A stretch of DNA of 38,555 bases from Ophioceras dolichostomum (taxonomy: Eukaryota; Ascomycota; Sordariomycetes; Magnaporthales; Ophioceraceae). Below the pieces are notes generated by a model. It was not told the DNA's origin, did not search any database, and saw only the letters and a list, made by a program, of their open reading frames with translations. This document shows positions 31,933 through 38,555 of this stretch, in pieces. The first letter of the stretch is position 1, and the number at the start of each line of letters is the position of its first letter. The translations under genes were made by a program, and so were the position numbers. The stretch is from contig PYST01000307.1 of NCBI GenBank assembly GCA_003049485.1, forward strand, positions 7,719 to 46,273, in the 5' to 3' direction.

Positions 31933-33300
31933 TTAATACCCCACCCTCCGATCAACAACATTCACCATCCCCTCCCCCCTCGCCCTCCTCTCCAGATTCG
32001 TGCCTAATATCTTACACGCCCTCGCATAATAGTGGTTCGTATTCCCACTAACATGCGGCGTAATAATGACATTCTCATACCCCCACAGCCCATGCCCGCT
32101 CGGCAACGGCTCCGGGTCCGTAACGTCCAGCGCCGCCCCACGAATCACCCCGCAATCCAGCGCGCGCATCAGCGCGTCCGTGTCAACGATCGCGCCCCGT
32201 CCTGCGTTGCAGACGTACGCCTTCTTCCTACCGAGCAGCGCGAACTCCCCGTCGGAGAGCATGCCCCGGGTCTGGTCCGTGAGCGGGAGCAGGATCACGA
32301 GCAGGTCGAGGTCCGAGGAGAGGAAGGCGTGCAGCTGCTCGGCGCCGTGGAACCACTTCGAGGGGAACTCGCCCTCGGGGTCGCCGAGGCCTGGCTCCGT
32401 GAAGGAGGTGTCCGCGTCGCGCCGGGAGGACGGGGTGGAGCGCTCGCGGAGGGTGTACGCGTACACGTCCATACCGAGGGCTTTGGCGACGCGGGCGGTC
32501 TGGCGGCCTATGGCGCCGTAGCCGAGGATTCCACTGTTTTTTTTGGTGTTCATGGTAGGGTTAGTGATCTGCTCGAATCTGATTCATGACTGAAGCATCG
32601 GTTGCTAGCAGAGAGAGAAGGGACTGAGTAAAAGGAACGCACACTCGGAGGCCGACGGCGTCCTCCTGGTCTTCGTCCGAGAGGGGATTCACCCAGTTGT
32701 GGAGTTTCTGGTTCGTGAGATGTCGAGGGACTGCACCGGAAGCGTTTGAGTAGAATAGCATTAGTTTGTGACCCTGGTTTCGTGTGCTACATATAGTATG
32801 GGCCTGTCTGGTAGCAGGCTGGCACTCACGGTGGCGCTGGAACGCGAGGAAGCACATGAAAATCCATTCGGTGATCGGAGCCCTGGGAGCGGTTAGCAAG
32901 GCCAGCAGTCATCAGGAGACACCGACATGTCTCCCACGCCTTGATTAGTGAATGTTTCAGACGGATGAACCCACGAGTGCACGCCGTTAGCCGTGCAGAA
33001 CGTCACCTCCGGATCGGCGAACAGCGGCCGGCCGGCGAGGTGGTTGCAGCCCGCGCTGAGCAGCTGCACATACTTCAGATTCGGGGCCATCTCCTTGGTC
33101 GGCAGCATCCTCCAGGTGAGGAGCACAGTGACCATCTTCCAGTCCTCCGCCGTGATGTCGTCTATGTCGTTCTCTTGGAAATAGTCCGTCACTCGATGTT
33201 GGACTTCGAGTCCCGGCATGGCGGCCATGACTCTCTCAACCCAGACCGGGTCGGGCGGAGTGGGCATCAGGATCATGAGCAGCTCTTTTGTGGCTGCCAT
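31933..33300 (-). CDS. D-isomer-specific 2-hydroxyacid dehydrogenase
   Basis: Four exons: 33300-32975, 32882-32830, 32730-32643 and 32533-31933; 355 residues. Joins restore TANGVHSAPITEW, FQRHLPRHLTNQKLHNWV and AVGLRVGILGYGAIG. The NAD(P)-binding motif is GYGAIG (160-165). Catalytic residues fit the family: Arg268 in NAGRGAIVD, Glu297 in DPEPLP and His316 in TPHVSGNT. It should interconvert a 2-oxoacid and a D-2-hydroxyacid in the cytosol; the substrate cannot be told. An insert of about 25 residues (RSTPSSRRDADTSF onward) after the first Rossmann strands is common in fungal members. Another ATG lies 12 bp upstream (33312); 33300 was chosen for its better context (A at -3, G at +4). A TATA box lies about 110 bp upstream. 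Confidence 0.93.
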
Positions 33301-33409
33301 CGTGTGCGGCATGGATTCTTGAAGGTCGGGTAAGTGATATTTATCGGACGGGAGGCTGACGAGAAGAATGAATGTATGGAAGGTGGGGGATGAGGGATCC
33401 TGTAGTCGA

Positions 33410-33418
33410 GTTTATAGG
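33410..33418 (-). promoter_or_regulatory. TATA box of the 2-hydroxyacid dehydrogenase
   Basis: On the minus strand CCTATAAAC lies about 110 bp upstream of the start codon at 33300, a usual position for a fungal core promoter. Confidence 0.5.
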
Positions 33419-33917
33419 GAACGACCAGGGCACCATCAGGTGAGCTGCTGTGACGTACAACGGAGTGCGCCGGAAATTCCGTCCTGGTATTCTAACCCGG
33501 ACAGAGGGTCGTTCGAAGGGCGTGCAACCACCGGCCGACAAGCGCCGATTCTGAGATAGGGGCTGCTCGGCTACGCCCCGCCATGACTCAGTGGGGGATT
33601 CTCCGGCATCGGCCAAAGGGCGCCCCGCTGTGGTCCCGATTTCGTCCAACAGGGACGACGCCGAGACGGACAGGTACGGTCCCGGATTTCCCGCAGAAGG
33701 GCCGGGGGTTGGACATTGATCGTACAAGACCGTACCACCATCTGCCAGGCGAGGTAAGTCCCCTCAGATATGCGGATTTCCACGCTGCAAGTATGCACGG
33801 GGACTTAAGCATTTTTCGTTTGCTTGTATCGGAAGAGAGTAGACGGGCCGCGAGCACTGGTGGGGAAATCAGTTGTTATTAGTTGTTACGATAAATTGAG
33901 GGTTGCTGTTGAACCAC

Positions 33918-33939
33918 TGGGTGCACCTTTCTGCACCCA
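33918..33939. repeat. 8-bp inverted repeat
   Basis: TGGGTGCA (33918-33925) and TGCACCCA (33932-33939) form a perfect hairpin with a 6-nt loop. It stands 280 bp from the solo LTR; no function is evident. Confidence 0.6.
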
Positions 33940-34212
33940 TGAGGAACTAGTTGCCTCAGTCATCAAGGCATCCACCTCCAACAGACCTCAGGTCACGTGG
34001 CCCCTCAGGAGTCGCCTACAAAAGCACTCCCTCCGGCCCACGCGTAGACTAGCTTTTTCTCTTCCTCGTACATCATCAGAATCAACAGATTGGTTTACCA
34101 CACGCGTGTCTTTTCCAATTGGAACCCTGGCCTTCCAACAGTTGCACCATATAATTACATGGAATTAAAAGACATATGCAAGGTAAAGGTCTGCACTAGC
34201 GACAAATCTTCA

Positions 34213-34217
34213 ACATT
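34213..34217. repeat. left target-site duplication ACATT
   Basis: ACATT directly abuts the TG end of the solo LTR and is repeated without mismatch at 34527-34531. The lack of mismatch suggests a fairly recent insertion, though five bases carry little dating power. Confidence 0.8.
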
Positions 34218-34526
34218 TGTCAAGATCGATAGCCTGATAACGTGAGGAACGGGAGGAAGCCAGCTCTAGTTTTGGAACGAGACTACTAAAGAGGGACTTG
34301 TCCTCTAGATCTAGCTAGAGAATGTGATGCTCAGAAGAGCTCTATATATACACGAGTAAAGAACTATAGAATCTTCTAGAACTGTATTACAAATAGTAAA
34401 GGCAGTTCTAGAAGAGACGAATTCTGACAAATGTGATAGAAGACGATAGAAGACAGTAGAAGCTGATAGAAGGCCATGTGGAATAGTGGAAGCGTATTGC
34501 CACAATAAGGTTCTCCATTCTTGACA
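34218..34526 (-). mobile_element. solo LTR of a retrotransposon with 5-bp target duplication
   Basis: The 309-bp element starts TGTCAAGA and ends TCTTGACA, so it has TG..CA ends within an 8-bp terminal inverted repeat. It is flanked on both sides by the identical pentamer ACATT (34213-34217 and 34527-34531), a target-site duplication of the size made by LTR-retrotransposon integrases. It is AT-richer than its surroundings, carries TATATATA (about 34343-34350) and a 13-bp inner inverted repeat. Orientation is set to minus because the TATA run then reads TGTATATATAGAGC in the middle of the element; this is weak. There is no internal coding domain, so this is a solo LTR left by LTR-LTR recombination, or less likely a MITE-like element. 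The superfamily (copia or gypsy) cannot be told from the LTR alone. Confidence 0.82.
34372..34415. repeat. 13-bp perfect inverted repeat inside the LTR
   Basis: TCTTCTAGAACTG (34372-34384) pairs perfectly with CAGTTCTAGAAGA (34403-34415) around an 18-nt loop. On the RNA it would form a stable stem, and a poly(A)-site or packaging role is conceivable. Nearby, GATAGAAG-like words recur four times (34434-34472). Confidence 0.8.
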
Positions 34527-35019
34527 ACATTCATGTCCGTCCATCTGCGTCTTTATCCCAGTGCTAGGTAGGGGGATACCTCTGGCGGAGAAGAAAGAAT
34601 CCGAGAGGAGTTATGACAGCGAGGAGAACTTGGAGAGGGGGGAGTTGACGCTCGTGCCTAGGCTTATCAAGGCCGTCCCGCCGGCGGAGCTGCTCAAGTT
34701 GTTCGTGCCAATGCACGCGAGGAGGCTGCTTCTTGTGGCGAGGGGTTCTGCTAATCTTGTTCGAGAGGAAGGAGCTGTGGATTTAAGAGAGGAGTTTTCA
34801 GATATCGAGACGCTTACTTTCCGCGAGGCTACGAAAATTTGGTGTGGAAGTAGTAGGGGGGGTGATGGCAGTGGGGATTTGACAGTCCACAACATAATTG
34901 ATGGGTTGGAGATGGGAGGATGGCAGGCGTGTGTGTGTGTGACTGCGTCCATCGATGTGGACTTCCCCATGTTCGTCCGAAGTCGGGTTTCTACTGCTCT
35001 ATTTCTCCATGAGTCCTAA
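34525..35019 (+). pseudogene. orphan open frame directly right of the solo LTR
   Basis: The frame is open from the LTR border to a stop at 35019, but its first ATG is at 34711, leaving 102 codons. The translation is Leu/Glu/Arg-rich with coding-like texture (LIKAVPPAELLKLFVPMHAR, EEFSDIETLTF), and then degrades into Gly/Ser and a (GT)n stretch. I do not recognise it. It could be the 3' remnant of a gene whose 5' end was lost at the retroelement insertion, or a chance frame. Confidence 0.25.
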
Positions 35020-35082
35020 GCTGTTCCTCATTTCAATTTCTTTCTCCCATAGTATCTATCTGACCTGTCAAAGTTCTTGCCA

Positions 35083-35839
35083 ATGGCTTCTCCGAACATG
35101 GCCTGCCCTGGAATTCTCATCGTCCGCTCCAGGATCACACGGGAAGAAATATTCACCTCAGACCTCCTCATAAGATGGTACAGGGACGTGCACCTCCCCG
35201 ATATGGCGGCCCTCCCAGGCGTCCTGTCCGCCTCACTGTTTGTGTCAGACGCGGCAGACAACGAGGACCGGCCGTTCCTTGCGATATACAAGCTCAAAGA
35301 TGTCGACGCCTTCCGGTCCGGAGGGTCGCTGAGGTCCGTGTCATTGCGCAGCGACATGCTGCCGGTCCCGTCACGGCTCATATTGGACGTCGCAGAATTC
35401 GACTCGCGGTTCTACGTCTGCATGGGGGACAAAGGAGGAGAAGAAGGAGAAGACAGATGTAGGTCAACTTCTACTCCAATCTCCACTCTTTCGTTGGAGA
35501 ATAGCACACTGAGATTCTCCCAGACGCAGATGTCCTGCCGCTTCTGGTGATGTCCAACTTCGACCATGATGGACCTCTGCCGACAGACGCAGCCTCTAGT
35601 TCCCTCACTCCGTTGGGCGGACTGCGGCCTGCTAGGGCGAGCATTTATCGCCTACATTCGACCCTTCCAGGGCCAGTCACTGAACAGAGTAGCAACAAAA
35701 CGCGCTTGGAATACCTCGGACTTGTAAAAGCCCCTACAATAACCCCGCTCCATTGCTGGCGGCTCGGCAAAAAAAACATTGCTAACGTCTCGGCGTCTTT
35801 GTGGTTTCCCTGTAGCATGAATTCGATACGGAGCCCTGA
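35083..35839 (+). CDS. EthD-like (dimeric alpha/beta barrel) protein, apparently truncated
   Basis: The first half is clear: GILIVRSRITREEIF, LIRWYRDVHLPDMAALPGVLSASLF, RPFLAIYKLKDVDAF and AEFDSRFYVCM have the length and spacing of a fungal EthD-type ferredoxin-like fold. Preferred model: exons 35083-35458, 35524-35723 and 35816-35839; 199 residues. Intron 1 is 65 nt (donor GTAGGT). Intron 2 has a weak donor GTAAAA but a strong branch GCTAAC and TGTAG acceptor, and yields LEYLGLHEFDTEP, which resembles the second-half 'yLalHEF' string of relatives before an immediate stop. Without intron 2 the frame runs to 35861 (237 residues). Relatives continue past HEF, so the stop at 35837-35839 (TGA) looks premature. 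A second Met at 35098 has better context. Function of these stand-alone barrel proteins is unknown. Confidence 0.6.
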
Positions 35840-36241
35840 ACCCGGGAGAGCTCGAGCCTAGCAACGGCTCTAGGTCCAGCTTCACGCTCAAGGCCCACTG
35901 CAGGGGTGGCATTTCCGCTTCCGGCAACTAACACGGTGGCTGAAACAGTCGTTGAGGACAGGACAACTGCTGTCTCTCAAATCAGATGAATTTCCAAGCC
36001 ACTCGAAACCAGCCGAGACTGAAACATCTGAGGGCATCCCAGTGACGCCATGAGACAACACACCCCGTTGTGGCTATAGTTGTTTGTTCCAGTCTGCATC
36101 CATGTTGGCGACGCCGCCTGCTAATGTTCAGAAGAATGCAAGCTAGAACACAAAACACAGCAGAAAGTATCCTCTACCTACAGTAAATGTCAGAAAAAAA
36201 TACCACCAGTCCATTACGCTCCATACCAGCAGAAGCTGCCA
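35840..36241. other. convergent intergenic region
   Basis: It lies between the stops of the EthD-like and rhodopsin-like genes. No gene or repeat is recognised. Confidence 0.5.
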
Positions 36242-38478
36242 CTAATCCCGACTCAGCCTCATACTAGTCCTCATCCCAACATCAAGCGTACTCCCACTCC
36301 TCAGCTCAGGCAGAGCCTCCTCCACATCCTCGTCTCCACCCACCCTCCTCACCCCAACCTCCCCGCCGTCCTCATCCACAATGCTCTTAGTAGTCGCATG
36401 GTACAGCTCGATAGCACCATCCCTCAAGCCCTTGAAGTCGTCCACCAGAATCGGCGGCAGCTCCGAGCTCTCATACCTGATGCTGATATCGGTCCGGCAC
36501 AGGATCCCCTTCTCCCACCTCCCACGCCTCATAGCACCGCTACCCATCTCCTCATCTCCATCTCCATCATCATCAATCGGCGGCGCAGGCGAGCACACCC
36601 CCGTACTCTCCCCGACCAATCCCAATCCCCTCCCACCACCACGACGCAGATGGCTCAGCGGAAACGGTAGTGGTGGTGGCGGTGGCGGCGGCGGGTGCTC
36701 CTCGTCACCGCTCTCACCATGATCCATCCTTCTCCCCCCGTTTCCACCCTCACCAGCGGCAGCAGCAGCCGCCAGCTGTCGCCTAAGCTGGCTCGCCTGC
36801 CCGGCCTGGAGCGTGCTGCGGACGGACCAGGACGTGAACGTGGAGCGCTCAGAAAAAGACGACGGGGCGGTGGGCTTGCGCCGCCGCCGCATGAGTGCTG
36901 CAGCTGGCCACTTGTTGGAAGAAGAAGAAGACGACGAAGAAAGGAAAGAAAAGAAGGAGAGGTGCGCGAACCAGTCGCGGGCGAGACCCCGGAGAGCCGG
37001 AGCGCAGGCGCAGATGACGGCGAGGTTGATCTCGATGGTGGACACGACGTATGCGATCGAGTAGGTGGGGTCCGGGCCGGGCGGGCGGAAGAAGGCCGTG
37101 TAGAAGTAGTAGAAGCGGACTATGCTTACTAGGGTTACGCTGGTCGGCAGGGGGCAGGGGACTTTGTTAGCACCTACTCAGGAGTACGGTTCTATCCAAA
37201 CGGGTTTTTACTTTCTTTTGCGAGTAGTGTGTATAAGAGAGAAAAGTGCAGCCCGTCGCAGGGGCTAGCAGAGAGCACATACATGGACCCAAGCAGAAAG
37301 ACGCCCAGCACGGCCATCTTCATCCTAGCAGGAAGCCGCAGATCCAAAAAGATCCAAAACGGCAGCGCCAGCACCATAAGGTCCGTGACGATCGACACCA
37401 TCGAAGCGGAGAGGTAGAACGCCCCTTGGTGGACGCAGTAATGGTACTGGCCCGCAACATCGAAACCAGAATTTCCCGGCGGCGGCAGCATCAGCAGACG
37501 CAGCCTGGCGGCGACGTCCCAGTTGAGCGACACGGGCACGCACTGCAGAAATGTGGCGATCGTGACGGCGAGCATGGCGGCGAGGTTGACGCCGTTGGCG
37601 CACAGGATGGCGCGGCGCACGCCGGGCTTGCGGCAACCCAGGCGCAGGAGGAACGTGAGGGCCGAGCTCTTGACGAGGGAGAGGACGGGGGCGTAGAATA
37701 CCTGCGCTAGGTAGTTCCAGCGGAGGGGGACGGTGAGGTCGTGGGGCGGGACGTCGTGGAGGTGGATTCCCACGTAGCTTGTTTTGGCGACTGTGGAATT
37801 GGGTGGGTGTGTTTTGGGTTGTGGCTGTGAGGTTAGAAATTGGGTAGAGCGAGAGGGGTAGATAGAGCGAGAGGGGCAGATAGAGAAGGAGATAGAGACG
37901 ATTTGGGTAGGTGCTTTTGGATTGATGCTGGCGGTGGTGGTGCTGATGACTACGGCGGATGTCGTCGTCGTGGTGATGATGATGAGAGATGCTAGCAGAT
38001 GGCAACAGCGGTCGTCTATGTTGGCCACCTCTAGGCTGGTAGATATCATAGGAGGGGAATTTGAGTGACACGTACACATATAAGTTGCTACCGTCTCAGG
38101 GATGATTATTATCTAGGATGATGAACGATCAAAATTAGCAGCTGTTGGCGTTTCCGCGACGAAAAGCAACCGGCGATGATCAACCGAGAAGAAGGCCAAC
38201 AACCAACAACTCACCATAGCCGCACACATGAAAGCATCGTCTATTTAGCCATGACTCGCAAAGTCAGTCAAGGTCTCCCGAAGTCGCGCTCCATCATTTC
38301 CCGGGCATCACTTACCGAACCAAAGCTGCCTCGTCCTGATGCGACTGTACATTCGCAGCACGACGAGGATGAGGGAGACAGTCGGGCAGAGGAAGACTAT
38401 GGCGAATCCGACCTGCTGCAGCCTTGTCGTTGGGTACCCAGCCGTGGGCAGTGTCGGACGTGGGGAGTTGGTCGCCAT
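36242..38478 (-). CDS. fungal rhodopsin-domain / Pth11-like seven-TM protein
   Basis: Five exons: 38478-38316, 38240-38215 (26 nt), 38112-38076 (37 nt), 37790-37283 and 37139-36242; 543 residues. Joins rebuild LWFDDAFMCAAM, IIIIPETVATYMFAKTSYVGIHLHDVP and LLGSIVTLVSIVRFYYFY, all typical of the fungal rhodopsin-domain family. TM1 is about 23-43 and TM2 about 56-75; TM3 to TM7 follow from LRWNYLAQVFYAPVLSLVKSSA to STIEINLAVICACAP. QCVPVSLNWD and HQGAFYLSASMVSIVTDLMVLALP are hallmark segments. The cytosolic tail of about 250 residues is disordered, with Ser, Ala and Pro runs and acidic patches. The group includes Pth11-like receptors, but without an N-terminal CFEM domain here it is best called rhodopsin-like. 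Two tiny exons and a 285-nt repeat-containing intron 3 make automated prediction hard. The gene lacks a visible TATA box in its 77-bp remaining upstream sequence. Confidence 0.92.
37847..37882 (-). repeat. 18-bp tandem repeat in intron 3 of the rhodopsin-like gene
   Basis: Two 18-bp units (AGAGCGAGAGGGGTAGAT and the same with one T-to-C change) stand head to tail, followed by four bases of a third. With the GAT/GTC triplet runs near 37960-37990 they make this intron (38075-37791) unusually long and repetitive. Confidence 0.85.
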
Positions 38479-38555
38479 CGTTTGCAGTCGGATTCGCCTT
38501 GTTGTTGGCTGTGAAAGACGACCATCAGAGGGCAGGGCTGCCCAAAGATCGGGGG
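38479..38555. other. window end, upstream of the rhodopsin-like gene
   Basis: Only 77 bp of upstream sequence is left; nothing further can be called. Confidence 0.5.

Larger units (their letters stand above)
33301..34217. other. intergenic region upstream of dehydrogenase and left of the solo LTR
   Basis: No gene is supported. It holds the dehydrogenase promoter, a short tandem word AGTTGTTA (33871-33888) and a small perfect inverted repeat TGGGTGCA/TGCACCCA (33918-33939). Confidence 0.5.

Noticed and set aside
37325..38077. Long minus frame rich in Arg/Pro/Ser/His
   Set aside because: It is a shifted reading of the rhodopsin-like gene's exon 4 and intron 3.
1..38555. CRISPR arrays, prokaryotic operons, riboswitches
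   Set aside because: Spliceosomal introns and gene families show a fungal nuclear genome; no spaced direct-repeat array was seen.

Overview
The window is nuclear DNA of a filamentous ascomycete (Pezizomycotina, most likely a sordariomycete). Genes are short, with 50-300 bp introns bounded by GT..AG, branch sites of the CTGAC/CTAAC type, and GC-rich codon use. Several families are typical of these fungi: UstYa/DUF3328, fungal rhodopsin/Pth11-like, LaeA-like methyltransferase, Helo-like NACHT-ankyrin, and a class III chitinase with a fungal CBM1. Gene models were spliced by hand, keeping only joins that preserve both reading phase and family motifs.

Layout. 1-8.4 kb, plus strand: a Tc1-like helix-turn-helix protein (976-2137), a 'beta-flanking'-type protein (3156-3746), a 12-cysteine secreted protein (5444-6002) and a UstYa-family oxidase (7100-8361). 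10-15 kb: a Thr-rich basic small ORF (minus), a second 12-cysteine secreted protein made of two repeats (plus), and a GH18-CBM1 chitinase (minus, five exons including a 14-nt one). 16.5-27.3 kb, minus strand: a LaeA-like methyltransferase, a 2260-residue Helo-like/NACHT/ankyrin STAND protein, and a Sulfotransfer_4-family protein. 28.8-30.9 kb, plus strand: a small probable mitochondrial/membrane protein and a DUF4291 protein. 31.9-38.5 kb: a D-2-hydroxyacid dehydrogenase (minus), a solo LTR with intact 5-bp target duplication, an orphan ORF fragment, an EthD-like protein (plus) that looks truncated, and a rhodopsin-like seven-TM protein (minus, five exons).

How the genes fit together. I see no biosynthetic backbone gene (PKS, NRPS, terpene cyclase) and no repeat-type RiPP precursor, so the tailoring-type genes (UstYa, methyltransferase, sulfotransferase-like, EthD-like) are not shown to form one cluster. 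The content (two cysteine-rich secreted proteins, chitin-binding chitinase, NLR-like receptor, Pth11-like receptor, retroelement scar) reads as an accessory, environment-facing region. The items most worth a second look are the giant Helo-like NLR, the orphan UstYa, the paired 12-Cys secreted proteins, the Tc1-derived DNA-binding protein lacking a transposase core, and the solo LTR beside a decayed-looking gene pair.
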